In this document: piece by piece, positions 50,359-59,460 of the stretch
Layout of the letters: the number at the start of each line of letters is the position of its first letter
Position numbering within the stretch: the stretch's first letter is position 1
DNA from: Vitreimonas flagellata
GTDB taxonomy: Bacteria; Pseudomonadota; Alphaproteobacteria; Caulobacterales; Aquidulcibacteraceae
Length of the DNA: 64,000 bases
NCBI RefSeq assembly: GCF_004634425.1
Contig: NZ_SBJL01000002.1
Location: 310,001-374,000, forward strand
Reading direction: 5' to 3'
Position numbers and translations under genes: made by a program
The notes under the pieces: model-generated
Told to the model about the DNA's origin: nothing
The model's input: the letters and a program-made list of their open reading frames with translations, nothing else
Databases searched by the model: none

Positions 50359-51411
50359 TCACGCAGCTTTTTTCGGCGAATCTTTCAGGAGCCCGAGGCG
50401 GATGAGGCTTTCGGCGGTCGCCACGATCGCCTCTTCGTTGGACCGCGGCGCCCAGCCCAGCACCCGCTTGGCTTTGGCGTTCGTGCCGTCCTTGCGCTTG
50501 CCGAGCTCCGGCAGGATTTGCTGAACGGCTGGATCATTGCGCGCGGCCATGCGGATCAGGAAATCTGGCAATTCAAGCGTCGGCACACGCTTGGCGGCGG
50601 GGCCGAGATTGCGTTTTAGGATGCGCGCGATCTGCGCGATGGACAGGAATTCCCCCGCCAGCGCCAAGAAGCGTTCGCCCTTCGCGGCGGGATTGGTCAT
50701 GCAGCGCATGTGCATGTCAGCAACGTCGCGCACATCGACAATGCCGAAATAGAGACGCGGGCAGCCGGGCATGGCGCCATCCATCAAGCGCTGGATCAGC
50801 ATGATCGATGTCGAGTAATCCGGCGCAAGCGCCGGGCCCAACACCGCGACGGGGTTCACCACTGAAAGCTCAAGCGCTCCACCCTCGCGCGCGATGAAAT
50901 CCCAGGCGGCGCGCTCGGCCAGCGTCTTGGATTTCACATAGGCGCGGACATCGTCGCCATTCGGATCGGTCCAGTTGGTTTCATCGAACGGCGCCTTCTG
51001 TTCAGGTTGGCCGTAGCCGATCGCGGCGTAGGATGAGGTCAGCACCACGCGCTTCACACCCGCATCGCGCGCCGCCTTCAAAACGCGCAAGGCGCCGTCG
51101 CGCGCAGGGATGATGACTTCGTCCTCGTGTTGAGGAATTGAAGGCGGGAATGGCGAGGCCACATGGTGCACGTAGGAGCAACCGGCGACAGCTTCGGCCC
51201 AACCTGCATCGCTGGTGAGATCCGCGGCGGCGAAGCTCAACCGATCACCCGCTTCGACGCCGCCGACGCGCAGCATCTCGCGCACTTCACCTTCGCGGTT
51301 CAGCGAACGCACCGTCGTGCGCACCTGGTAACCGGCGTTCAGCAATTGGATGATGACGTGCGAGCCAACGAAGCCCGAGCCGCCAGTGACGAGAACCAAT
51401 TCTCCAGCCAT
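50359..51411 (-). CDS. NAD(P)-dependent epimerase/dehydratase-type reductase
   Basis: 350-aa extended SDR like dihydroflavonol/cinnamoyl reductases and bacterial aldehyde reductases. VTGGSGFVGSHVIIQLLNAG binds the cofactor; TSSYAAIGYG, YVKSKTLAE (Tyr-x3-Lys) and NPVAVLGPAL form the active site. Typically reduces ketones or aldehydes with NADPH. Standard length; monocistronic. Confidence 0.88.
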   Translation of the reverse strand: MAGELVLVTGGSGFVGSHVIIQLLNAGYQVRTTVRSLNREGEVREMLRVGGVEAGDRLSFAAADLTSDAGWAEAVAGCSYVHHVASPFPPSIPQHEDEVIIPARDGALRVLKAARDAGVKRVVLTSSYAAIGYGQPEQKAPFDETNWTDPNGDDVRAYVKSKTLAERAAWDFIAREGGALELSVVNPVAVLGPALAPDYSTSIMLIQRLMDGAMPGCPRLYFGIVDVRDVADMHMRCMTNPAAKGERFLALAGEFLSIAQIARILKRNLGPAAKRVPTLELPDFLIRMAARNDPAVQQILPELGKRKDGTNAKAKRVLGWAPRSNEEAIVATAESLIRLGLLKDSPKKAA

Positions 51412-51489
51412 GCGCGGCCTCCGATGTTTGACGTGTCGAGCGTAGTGAGCGCAACGGCGCCGTCCATTGGCGCCTGTCTATAGCGAACG

Positions 51490-52431
51490 TTACGCCGTCG
51501 CCGGGACGACGCGTTCGACCAATTCGTCAAAGGCTTGCCAGAACAGCGCGCGGAATTCGTCGCGTTCCATCAGGATTTCATGCTTGGCGCCGGCGATGGT
51601 GATGTGGCGCGCTTGCGGCAGCGCATTCGCCACGAGCGGGTGGCTCTCATTGTCCACCAATTGCTCTTCGCCGGCCGTCGCGATCAGCACTGGGATGCGC
51701 ACATGCGCCAGCGCGCCAGGCGTTTGGAACGATTCAGTCACGTCGGCTGCGGCCGCCACCCATCCGAGCGTCGGACCCGCCAATGCCAAGCGCGGCTCTT
51801 CCGCGATCAGGCCCTGGCAGCGCGCGTGCCGTTCCTTGTCATGCGTGACCGGGTTCTTTTTGAAATTCTCGCGCTTCCATTTCTTGTCGACGCCAGGCGC
51901 GTACATGGAGCCCAGGCCCAGCGCCACCATGAAACGCACGTATTTCTTGGCCATGTCGGTGAGGCCGGAAATGCCCCACATCGGCGCCGAGAACGCCGCG
52001 GCGTCGAGTTCGACACGGCGCGTCAGCAATGCGCGCAACAGAATGGCGCCGCCCATTGAGTGTGCGAGGCCGATATGCGGGCGCGGCAGTTTCGCGGCGA
52101 GTAGCTTCAGCGCCGTCGAGAGATCGTTCACTGGATCGTCGAAGGTGACGAAATGGCCTTTTTGACTGTTTTCGATCTCGCGGCCGGACAAACCCTGCCC
52201 GCGCCAGTCGATGCAAAAAACGGCAAATCCGCGAGCCTGAAGCTCGCGGATCACCTCGAAATATTTTTCGATGAATTCGGTGCGGCCAGGCGCAACAATA
52301 ACCGAGCCGCGCACCGGGCTGCGTGTGGCGGGCGCTGTTAAAACGCGCACCTTCACGCCGCCGCGGCCTTCGAGCCAATGCTCCTCCGCGCCCTCGGGAC
52401 TATCGTTACCTGGGACGCGAACGAACGCCAT
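51490..52431 (-). CDS. alpha/beta hydrolase, monoacylglycerol lipase-like
   Basis: 313 aa. FCIDWRGQGLSGR contains the oxyanion/WRGQG box, GLAHSMGGAILLRAL the nucleophile (GHSMGG type, about S113), ATAGEEQLVDNESHP the Asp and GAKHEILMERDEFR the His. This is the lysophospholipase L2/monoacylglycerol lipase pattern. Cytoplasmic or peripheral membrane. Substrate likely a lysolipid or monoglyceride. Confidence 0.88.
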   Translation of the reverse strand: MAFVRVPGNDSPEGAEEHWLEGRGGVKVRVLTAPATRSPVRGSVIVAPGRTEFIEKYFEVIRELQARGFAVFCIDWRGQGLSGREIENSQKGHFVTFDDPVNDLSTALKLLAAKLPRPHIGLAHSMGGAILLRALLTRRVELDAAAFSAPMWGISGLTDMAKKYVRFMVALGLGSMYAPGVDKKWKRENFKKNPVTHDKERHARCQGLIAEEPRLALAGPTLGWVAAAADVTESFQTPGALAHVRIPVLIATAGEEQLVDNESHPLVANALPQARHITIAGAKHEILMERDEFRALFWQAFDELVERVVPATA

Positions 52432-52450
52432 CAGCCCTTACGCACCTTGC

Positions 52451-52750
52451 TTAGCCGCGAAGCTTCGCCATCACGCTTTGCAGCTGCATGGCGACGCCCA
52501 TATCGCCTTCTACCTTCAACTTGCCTTGCATGAAAGCCGCTGTCGGATCGAGCTTGCCTTCGGCCATCGCGACGAAGTCTTCGAGCTTCACCTTGATGGT
52601 CGTGTCAGCGGCAGCATCTTCCTTCGACACCGAGCCGCCTACCCCATCCAAGAAAATCTTGCCGGCGTCGCCGAAATCGAACTTCACCTTCTTGCCGGCA
52701 ACCGTGGCGTTGGCGCTGGAGAAGCGGCCAAAGATGTCATCAAACGTCAT
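52451..52750 (-). CDS. SCP2 sterol-binding domain protein
   Basis: 99 aa. MTFDDIFGRFSSANATVAGK, then KFDFGDAGKIFLDG, DTTIKVKLEDFVAMAEGKLD and FMQGKLKVEGDMGVAMQLQS are the SCP2-fold pattern, a lipid-binding cradle. Probably binds fatty acyl or sterol-like lipid in the cytoplasm. Just upstream of the lipase gene in the same direction, a sensible lipid-handling pair. Confidence 0.9.
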   Translation of the reverse strand: MTFDDIFGRFSSANATVAGKKVKFDFGDAGKIFLDGVGGSVSKEDAAADTTIKVKLEDFVAMAEGKLDPTAAFMQGKLKVEGDMGVAMQLQSVMAKLRG

Positions 52751-52836
52751 GTGTTTCCTCCGGACTGAAAAGCCTCGCCCCCTTACACACTAGGGCGGCG
52801 CATCCCGCAAGGGTGACGGCGGCGTCAACCTCGAAA

Positions 52837-53730
52837 TTAGGGCGCAGCGGGGATTGGCGCCCTGGCGCCGGCGCCATTCGGCTTACGGAAACGCAGCGTC
52901 ATCCGATCGCTTTCGCCGATCGTCGCATACGGGCCCGAATTGAAATTGGGGTCATCGGGCTGGCCGAGCGGCGAGGTGCGCAAGGTCGGCGGCAGCGTCC
53001 AGACGCCGAAGGGGTGATCGCGCGTGTCGCGCGGATTGGCGTTCACGTCACTGGCGGAGACAAACTCGAAGCCCGCCTCTTCCGCCAGCGCCTTCACGTA
53101 AGCTTCTTGCACATAGCCCGTGCCGGCGAGCGGATCTTGCAGACCAGTGGAAGCGGCGCGGTGTTGTTCGACGCCGAACGTGCCGCCCGACTTCAGCGCG
53201 GCGAGCGTTTGACGAAACACTTGCTCGGCGACGCCTTCGGCCATGAGCGTGTGCACGTTGTTGGCAAGGATCGCGAGATCGACGCTGCCAGCCGGCGCGA
53301 GTTCGCCCCGGCCAACAATCGTGCGCTGGATTTCGCCGTAGAGTTCAGGATCAGCCGTAAAGCGCGCTTCCCACGCGGCGAGCGTTTCGCGTTGTGCAAG
53401 CGACGTCGCGCGCGGATCGAAGCTCGCGGCGATGAGACGGCCTTCGTTGCGCGCGAGATACGGCGCGAGGATCGAGGTGTACCAACCGCGACCCGGCAAA
53501 ATCTCGAGCACGGTTTGGCCTGGCGCCAGCCCCCAAAATTGCAGCGTCTGCAACGGATGACGCCATTCGTCGCGCTCGCGCTCGATGCGCCACGCACCGT
53601 CGATCGCCCACGCCAATGTGCCTTCAGGCGCGAAGTCTTGTTGGCCGAGACGCGGCGCCTGCTCGCCGCATCCGGCGAGGCCGATTGCTGCGGTGGCGAA
53701 AAGCGCTTGGCGGCGGGTCCATTTCGTCAT
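52837..53730 (-). CDS. exported methyltransferase-fold lipoprotein
   Basis: 297 aa from the ATG at 53730. TKWTRRQALFATAAIGLAGC is a twin-arginine lipoprotein signal with a Cys at 21. The rest resembles the class I methyltransferase fold: VLEILPGRGWYTSILAPYLA for motif I, then ASFDP, SVDLAILANNVHTLM and LKSGGTFGVEQHRAA. Exported methyltransferase-fold proteins of this kind exist in alphaproteobacteria and have no known reaction; SAM outside the cytoplasm would be unusual. Confidence 0.82.
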   Translation of the reverse strand: MTKWTRRQALFATAAIGLAGCGEQAPRLGQQDFAPEGTLAWAIDGAWRIERERDEWRHPLQTLQFWGLAPGQTVLEILPGRGWYTSILAPYLARNEGRLIAASFDPRATSLAQRETLAAWEARFTADPELYGEIQRTIVGRGELAPAGSVDLAILANNVHTLMAEGVAEQVFRQTLAALKSGGTFGVEQHRAASTGLQDPLAGTGYVQEAYVKALAEEAGFEFVSASDVNANPRDTRDHPFGVWTLPPTLRTSPLGQPDDPNFNSGPYATIGESDRMTLRFRKPNGAGARAPIPAAP

Positions 53731-53778
53731 GGAGGCGAGCGCTAAAGCCCAACCCCTAACAATGTCAAACCAAAGGGG

Positions 53779-53806
53779 CTTGAACCGGCTTTTCGGCTCC
53801 CCATCT
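53779..53806 (+). promoter_or_regulatory. RpoH (sigma-32)-type heat shock promoter of hsp20
   Basis: CTTGAA at 53779-53784, a 14-bp spacer and CCCCATCT at 53799-53806 match the sigma-32 consensus (CTTGAA, CCCCATNT). Transcription should start near 53814, leaving a 115-nt leader with a GCTCC-UUCG-GGAGC hairpin at 53886-53899, 28 bp before the start codon. Confidence 0.75.
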
Positions 53807-53927
53807 GGCTCGTTGTGGCGCTCTGCGGAGGTCACACGCGGGACGGGCCATCGCCTTCGGGGGTGGAACTCATACCGCAAACCCGGCTCCTTCGGGAGCG
53901 TGAATGTCGCTTTGAAAGGGCAATCAA

Positions 53928-54416
53928 ATGGCTACGAATGAACTCAATCCGCTCTATCGCACGCTGGTCGGATTTGACCGCATCGCGAACTTGATGGACC
54001 AGGCCGCGCGCCTCGACGCTGCGCCGGGCTATCCCCCCTTCAACATCGAACAGATTGGCGATGATCAATTCCGCATCGAACTTGCGGTGGCCGGCTTTGG
54101 TCAAGACGATCTCACCATCGAGTTCAAACAAAATTCGCTGATCGTCACAGGCCAGCGCAAGCAGCCCGAGACGCAGCGCAACTTCCTGCATCGCGGCATC
54201 GCCGAGCGCAGCTTCGAACGTCGCTTCGGCCTTGCCGATCACGTTCGTGTCGGCGGCGCGAAGCTCGAAAACGGTTTGCTGACGATCGACCTCGTGCGTG
54301 AACTTCCGGAAATCCTGAAGCCGCGCAAGATCGAGATCAACAATACGGTCGCGCAAAAGCCGAAGGCCAAAGTGGTCGAGGCGAGTGCGGCCAATGACGA
54401 GACAGAAGCGGCCTAA
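53928..54416 (+). CDS. small heat shock protein, Hsp20/IbpA family
   Basis: 162-aa holdase chaperone. N-terminal IbpA-type opening (LNPLYRTLVGFDRIANLMDQ), then an alpha-crystallin domain (about 40-130): PPFNIEQIGDDQFRIELAVA, GFGQDDLTIEFKQNSLIVTG, FERRFGLADHVRV and LENGLLTIDLVRELPE, with C-terminal I-x-I-type text near KIEI. It binds unfolding proteins during heat stress. A sigma-32 promoter lies upstream, which supports both regulation and start. Confidence 0.94.
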   Translation: MATNELNPLYRTLVGFDRIANLMDQAARLDAAPGYPPFNIEQIGDDQFRIELAVAGFGQDDLTIEFKQNSLIVTGQRKQPETQRNFLHRGIAERSFERRFGLADHVRVGGAKLENGLLTIDLVRELPEILKPRKIEINNTVAQKPKAKVVEASAANDETEAA

Positions 54417-54501
54417 ATCCCGCTTCCGCCTGCCGCGCGGCAATCCCCCTCCCCCCTGAAGCCGCGCGGCGGGCACATTCTCTGAACTCCCTGATACCCT
54501 G

Positions 54502-54531
54502 ACGGCGCGCGTTCCCCCAGACGCGCGCCGT
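54502..54531 (+). terminator. hairpin after hsp20
   Basis: ACGGCGCGCGT / ACGCGCGCCGT stem (54502-54512 and 54521-54531) with an 8-base loop, 86 bp past hsp20. The T-run is poor (TGTCGCG), so terminator strength is uncertain. Confidence 0.5.
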
Positions 54532-54598
54532 TGTCGCGTTTGCTCACGCGGATTGCTTTTGCGACGCACAGGTAAAGGCGTGCTACAATCAGTGCGCG

Positions 54599-56614
54599 AT
54601 GCCTGACGCCCCCCGCAAGCTCGCCGCGATCGTATCGATTGACATCGCAGGCTATTCCGCGCTGGCGGAACGCGACGCCGCTGCGGCGTTGGCGCATGTG
54701 GCGCGCGTACGCGAACTGACGGGCGCCGCCGCCGAAGCGCATGGCGGACGTATCTTCAACACGGCCGGCGACGGCCTGATGCTCGAATTCGCCAGCGCCA
54801 GCGACGCGCTCGCCGCCGCGATCCGCCTTTGCGAGCGCGAACGCGACGCGCAGCTCCGTTTCGGCGTGCACATGGCCGAGGTGACGCAAACCGAGAATGG
54901 CGATCTGCTCGGGCATGGCGTCAACGTCGCTGCGCGCCTGCAAGCCGAGGCGATTGCCGGGGCGATCCTGATCTCGGAGATCGTACGCGACAACGTGGCG
55001 CCTGAGCTTGCCGGCAAATTCACGCCGCGCGGCCGCATCAAGCTCGCCAAAATGCGTACGACCATCCCGGTCTTCGCGTTTGCACCGAGCGGCGACACGG
55101 CGAAGGCGCGTGTGGCCGCCAAGCCTATTTTGGCCGTACTGGCCTTCGATACGCCTGCGCGCGATCGCGCAACGCGGACGTTTGCCGATGGCGTCTCAGA
55201 GGAAATTCTCTACGCCGTCTCGCGCATGCCGGGCCTCAAAGTGATTGGCTCGACATCAAGCTTCGCCTTCCGTGGTCGCGACAAACCGCGCGCCGCGAAA
55301 GCGTTGAACGCAACCCACATCCTGGACGGCTCGGTGCGCCGCATGGACGATCGCATCCGCGTCGCCGCGCATTTGGCTGAAGCGGAGAGCGGCGTGGTGC
55401 TCTGGTCCGAGCGCTACGAGCGCGATATTGCCGACGCATTCGCGCTGGAAGAAGAGATTGCGCACGAAGTCGCCAAGGCGCTGGAAGTCACGCTCGCCGA
55501 AGCGCGCCGTGCGCGGGCCCCAAAGCTGACGGCCGCGCTCTCGGATTCCTATTTTGAGGCGCGCGAATTCATCCGCACCGGCGCGGTCGTGTGCGTGCAA
55601 AGCGCCGCGGCGGCGCTGGACAAGATCGTCCGCGAGGCGCCGGATTTCGCCCGCGCTTGGGCCGCACTGGCGACGGCGAAGCTAGAGGTGCTGCGCCTAA
55701 CGCGTTCAGACCGCGCCAAACTGGTTGAAGAAGCCCGCGAGGCGGCGGAACGCGCGCTCGGCATCGATCCAAGCATGGGCGAAGCCTACGCCGTGCTGGC
55801 GGCGCTCGAAGGCGAATATCTCGGCCGCTGGCGCGAGCGCGAGGCTTTGATCGAGCGCGCGCTGGAGGTGGAGCCGAACCATCCGCTCCTGCTGTTCCGG
55901 CACGGGCAGTTTCTGGTCGCCACAGGGCGGGTGGAGGAAGGCTACGCGCAGCAAGCGCGCGCTTACGAACTCGACCCGCTCGATCCGATGTTTGCGGCGT
56001 TCCACGGCTACAATGTCTGGGCGCGGCGCGAGAAGGCCGACGGCAAAGCGATCCTCGAAGACGCCGCCAAGCGCTATCCCGACAACGTGTTCGTCTGGTT
56101 CATGCGCTTGAACACCGCCGCGCTCGACGGCGATTTCGACGCGGCTAATGCGCTCCGCGCCGATGGTGTGCGGCTCGTGCCGGGCCTGGCGGATTCCGCG
56201 TCGTACAAGGCCGGCGAGCGCATGCAGCAATTGATGATGGAGCCTTCGCCCGATGCCTTCATGCAGCTCGGCCAAGATTTCGCGACGATGGCGGACGAAG
56301 AGCCCGCCTCCGCGCTCGATCTCGCGGTGGCGCTCTCCGTGCTCGGCTTCACCGGCCCTGCGCTCGCGATTTTTGGCGATGCGCTCGACAACGTGGACGC
56401 CTGGCGCGCGGGCGCACTCGAAGCCGCGCGGCCACATATCGGCTACGAGAGTGCGCTGCTCTTTATCGACCAAACCAAGCTGCTGCGGATGGATCCTGGC
56501 TTTGCCGAGCTCTGCAAACGCATCGGCCTCGCGCGGTACTGGCGCGAGGCCGATGTTTGGCCTGATTGTGTGAGCGAGACGCCGTACGATTTCCGCGCGG
56601 CGTGCGCGACCTAG
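54599..56614 (+). CDS. class III adenylate/guanylate cyclase fused to TPR-like region
   Basis: 671 aa. Residues 1-160 form a CHD-type nucleotide cyclase: metal Asp in VSIDIAGYSAL (D15) and Asp in NTAGDGLMLEF (D58), plus the GVNVAARLQAEA region. A mid-region (about 180-290, VLAFDTPARDRATRTFADGV, SEEILYAVSRMPGLKVIGST) is the tolB-like beta/alpha segment known in cyclase-TPR proteins, then TPR-like helices follow to the end. No transmembrane helix. It may make cAMP or cGMP, or only sense; activity is not proven. Confidence 0.88.
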   Translation: MPDAPRKLAAIVSIDIAGYSALAERDAAAALAHVARVRELTGAAAEAHGGRIFNTAGDGLMLEFASASDALAAAIRLCERERDAQLRFGVHMAEVTQTENGDLLGHGVNVAARLQAEAIAGAILISEIVRDNVAPELAGKFTPRGRIKLAKMRTTIPVFAFAPSGDTAKARVAAKPILAVLAFDTPARDRATRTFADGVSEEILYAVSRMPGLKVIGSTSSFAFRGRDKPRAAKALNATHILDGSVRRMDDRIRVAAHLAEAESGVVLWSERYERDIADAFALEEEIAHEVAKALEVTLAEARRARAPKLTAALSDSYFEAREFIRTGAVVCVQSAAAALDKIVREAPDFARAWAALATAKLEVLRLTRSDRAKLVEEAREAAERALGIDPSMGEAYAVLAALEGEYLGRWREREALIERALEVEPNHPLLLFRHGQFLVATGRVEEGYAQQARAYELDPLDPMFAAFHGYNVWARREKADGKAILEDAAKRYPDNVFVWFMRLNTAALDGDFDAANALRADGVRLVPGLADSASYKAGERMQQLMMEPSPDAFMQLGQDFATMADEEPASALDLAVALSVLGFTGPALAIFGDALDNVDAWRAGALEAARPHIGYESALLFIDQTKLLRMDPGFAELCKRIGLARYWREADVWPDCVSETPYDFRAACAT

Positions 56615-56617
56615 CGC

Positions 56618-57676
56618 CTATTCCTCGCCGCCATCGCCTTCGTCGTCGCCCTCATCTTCGTCCGCACCGGCGGATTCCATCGGCGGCGAAGAGAGGAACG
56701 CGTCGCAACCCGTCTCTTCGAGCAACGCGGTGAGCACGGCTGAATCATGGTGTGCGGCGCGTTTGCGTTTCAATTCGGCAAACGCTTTGGCGGCGTAGCG
56801 TTGCGGCTTTTGCGTGAAGGCGTGGCCTGCGATGTCGACGCTGACGCCTTGCGCATCGTCCGCCACGGCACGCGCATTGGCTTCCATCCAAACGAGATAG
56901 GCGCCGGCGACCTCATCGCGCAGCAACGCGGCCAAATCTTCGCGGATCGCGTCAAGCGAGACGAAATCGCCCTCGGCTTTCGGGTTTTCCATCCGCTCGA
57001 GCCAACGCGACACGTTCGGCGCTTGCGCCTTGATCACGGCGCCCGGCGTCGGATCAGAATTCAACTGCGCCAGTTGCCCAGCCAAACCGAAATCAGCCAA
57101 GCTCGGACGACCGCCAAACAGGTACGGCCGGCCCGCGAGCAAGCGCTCCAGCAGCGCGAGCAAACGCGTGAACGAGCCCTCGATCAGCGGCGCCGTCTCC
57201 GCCGACGAGCCGACATGATAGAGCCGGCCAGCCATGCGGGTGCGCACGTTGTCCTCGAGGCCCTCCGGCGCTTCGGCGCCGTCGAAGATCATCGCCACAA
57301 TCCGCTTCGCCGCGCTCTGCTGATCTTCCGGGTAAGTCCAGCGATAATGGAACATGGCCTTGTTCAGCCATTCGTCGGCGTAATCTTCCAGCAGCGCCGA
57401 GATGAAGCCGAGTGCAGGATCGCTCGGCGTGATCGACGGCTCGGCGAATTGCGCGTCGAGCGTTTCGATGATCGGCGTGGAATCCTGCAACACGTTCTCA
57501 TCCGCATCGACCAGAAGCGGGATCAGCGGCAGCTTGGAATAGCGCGCGAATTCCTCCTGGCGCGCGTTGGTGCGCGGCAGCCATTCAAAGTCGACGCCCT
57601 TGAAGCGCAGATACGAGCGAACCTTCACCGAGTACGGCGAAAGCTCAGCGCCATAGAGGCGGAATGGAGCATTCAT
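56618..57676 (-). CDS. glutathione S-transferase family protein with acidic tail
   Basis: 352 aa, longer than standard GSTs. The N-terminal thioredoxin-like part (about 1-85) has PFRLYGAELSPYSVKVRSYL, LPLIPLLVDADENVLQDSTP; the helical C-terminal part includes PYLFGGRPSLADFGLAGQLA. An extra C-terminal segment of about 80 residues ends in ADEDEGDDEGDGGEE, a strongly acidic tail. Possible roles are detoxification or thiol metabolism, with no clue to substrate. Convergent with the cyclase gene, 3 bp apart. Confidence 0.85.
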   Translation of the reverse strand: MNAPFRLYGAELSPYSVKVRSYLRFKGVDFEWLPRTNARQEEFARYSKLPLIPLLVDADENVLQDSTPIIETLDAQFAEPSITPSDPALGFISALLEDYADEWLNKAMFHYRWTYPEDQQSAAKRIVAMIFDGAEAPEGLEDNVRTRMAGRLYHVGSSAETAPLIEGSFTRLLALLERLLAGRPYLFGGRPSLADFGLAGQLAQLNSDPTPGAVIKAQAPNVSRWLERMENPKAEGDFVSLDAIREDLAALLRDEVAGAYLVWMEANARAVADDAQGVSVDIAGHAFTQKPQRYAAKAFAELKRKRAAHHDSAVLTALLEETGCDAFLSSPPMESAGADEDEGDDEGDGGEE

Positions 57677-57694
57677 TGGAGGCCAGTCCTGAAA

Positions 57695-57729
57695 AGTAAA
57701 ATCGCCGCACGGTCAAAACCGCGCGGCGA
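57695..57729 (-). terminator. intrinsic terminator after the cold-shock gene
   Basis: Minus-strand hairpin TCGCCGCGCGGT / ACCGTGCGGCGA (57702-57713 and 57718-57729) with a 4-base loop, then TTTTACTTTT. Confidence 0.85.
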
Positions 57730-57753
57730 CAGAAAGTCAATTCTTAGAGGCGC

Positions 57754-57963
57754 TTATACCGCCTTGATGTTCACCGCAGAGGGCTTGTTCTTACGCGGAT
57801 CGTTTTCCACGTCGAAGCTCACCGCTTGGCCTTCGCGCAGGCCGTTCAGGCCCGAACGCTCGACGGCGCTCACATGCACGAACACGTCGGCCCCGCCGCC
57901 GTCCGGCGCGATAAAGCCGAAGCCCTTAGTCATATTGAACCACTTCACGACGCCCGTTGCCAT
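57754..57963 (-). CDS. cold-shock domain protein
   Basis: 69-aa single cold-shock domain. RNP1 is [11 protein letters not shown] and RNP2 is DVFVHVSAV, and the opening [18 protein letters not shown] is canonical. Binds single-stranded RNA/DNA as an RNA chaperone. A gap of about 165 bp to the next gene upstream leaves room for a regulated leader, which is usual for this family. Ends in a terminator. Confidence 0.95.
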   Translation of the reverse strand: MATGVVKWFNMTKGFGFIAPDGGGADVFVHVSAVERSGLNGLREGQAVSFDVENDPRKNKPSAVNIKAV

Positions 57964-58128
57964 CTGGCGCTCCTTAACAACTGCACCGCGTCAAAAGCGA
58001 CGACGGTTGGACCCGCAGGAAGAACGACAGCCGGGCGCACAAGCGCACGGTCGAAACGTCTCGACCGGATTAGTCCAATTGCATAGGGCGTGACCTAGCT
58101 AAGCAAGTCAAGCAAAGGATGAGACAGA

Positions 58129-59451
58129 TCACTCGTTCTCAGGCGCACCACCAACGCGATCGAGCGCAACGGCAAGCATTGCGCGCAGGCCGGTTTCCAT
58201 CGCGGGTTCGTGCACGAAGAAACGCGGATTGTGGTTCGGCGCGGCCTCCGCCGTGGTCACGCCCGGCGGGTTCACGCCGTAGAAAAAGAAGACGCCCGGA
58301 ACCGCTTGCTGGAAGTACGCGAAGTCTTCCGCCGGCATCACGGGGTAGCCGCTGCGCACATTGGCTTCGCCGAGCGCGCCGATCGCGGCGTTGCGCGCGC
58401 GTGCGAGCAGGTCCGGCGGATTGACCGTGGGGATCGCGTTCTCGGTAATCGTCACTTCAGCCGTCGCGCCTGACGCGGCGGCGGTTTCGTTGATGGTGCG
58501 GCGAATGCGGGCGTAGAGATCTTCGCGCGTTTCCGGGTTCAGATAGCGGATCGTGCCCTGCATCTGCACGGTTTGTGGGATGATGTTGTAGCGCACGCCG
58601 CCCTGGATCATGCCGATCGTGACGATCACCGGCGAGCGCACGGCGTCCATCTGGCGCGACGGGATTGTCTGCAGCGCATTGATGATCTGCGACGACACCA
58701 CGATCGGATCGATGCCGGCGTGTGGTTGGGCGCCGTGCGTTTGGCTGCCGGTAATGGTGATGTCGATGCGATCGGAGCCGGCCATCGTCGGGCCGGGGAT
58801 CATGGTGATCGTGCCGCTATCGGATGGCCAAGCGTGCAGGCCGAAAATCGCTTCCGGCTGTAGATCGCCGAACACGTTTTCCGCCAACATGCGCCGCGCG
58901 CCGCCGAGACCGCCGGGAGGCGCGCCTTCTTCGGACGGTTGGAACACGAAGATGATCGTGCCGGCGATCTCCTCGCGCCGCGCCGCCAGCACGCTCGCCG
59001 CCGCCATCAGGATCGCAACGTGCGTGTCATGCCCACACGCATGCATGATGCCGACGTCCTGGCCGTTGTAATGGCCGCGCGCGCGCGACCGGAACGGCAG
59101 ATCGCCTTCCTCGGTGACAGGCAGCGCGTCCATATCGGCGCGCAGCGCGATCACCGGCCCAGGCCGGCCGCCGCGCATCACGCCGACAACGCCGGTCTGC
59201 GCAACGCCGGTGCGCACTTCCATGCGCAACGAACGCAAATGCGCGGCCACGACGCGCGCGGTGCGGACCTCTTCGTACGAGAGCTCAGGGTTCTGGTGAA
59301 AGTCCCGCCGCCAAGTGATCATGCGCGGCAGGACCGTTTGAATCGAGGATTCAACGCTGGGCGAAAAGCCGGGCGCGGATTGCGCATGTGCTGGCGCGGC
59401 GAACGCGGCCACGCCCAACATCACAAGCGCCTTCAAAGAAAATACTTTCAT
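58129..59451 (-). CDS. secreted M20D-type amidohydrolase (hippurate/IAA-amino acid hydrolase-like)
   Basis: 440 aa from the ATG at 59451, which gives the signal peptide MKVFSLKALVMLGVAAFAAP then AHAQ. Metal ligands include GIMHACGHDTHVA (Cys and His residues), FQPSEEG (Glu pair), and the terminal His in HNPRFFVHE. The dimer domain begins SDRIDITITGSQTHGAQPHA. This is the amidohydrolase group that hydrolyses N-acyl amino acids such as hippurate. Periplasmic by the signal. The gene downstream of it is separated by the cspA unit on the same strand. Confidence 0.92.
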   Translation of the reverse strand: MKVFSLKALVMLGVAAFAAPAHAQSAPGFSPSVESSIQTVLPRMITWRRDFHQNPELSYEEVRTARVVAAHLRSLRMEVRTGVAQTGVVGVMRGGRPGPVIALRADMDALPVTEEGDLPFRSRARGHYNGQDVGIMHACGHDTHVAILMAAASVLAARREEIAGTIIFVFQPSEEGAPPGGLGGARRMLAENVFGDLQPEAIFGLHAWPSDSGTITMIPGPTMAGSDRIDITITGSQTHGAQPHAGIDPIVVSSQIINALQTIPSRQMDAVRSPVIVTIGMIQGGVRYNIIPQTVQMQGTIRYLNPETREDLYARIRRTINETAAASGATAEVTITENAIPTVNPPDLLARARNAAIGALGEANVRSGYPVMPAEDFAYFQQAVPGVFFFYGVNPPGVTTAEAAPNHNPRFFVHEPAMETGLRAMLAVALDRVGGAPENE

Positions 59452-59460
59452 GCCCAACCC

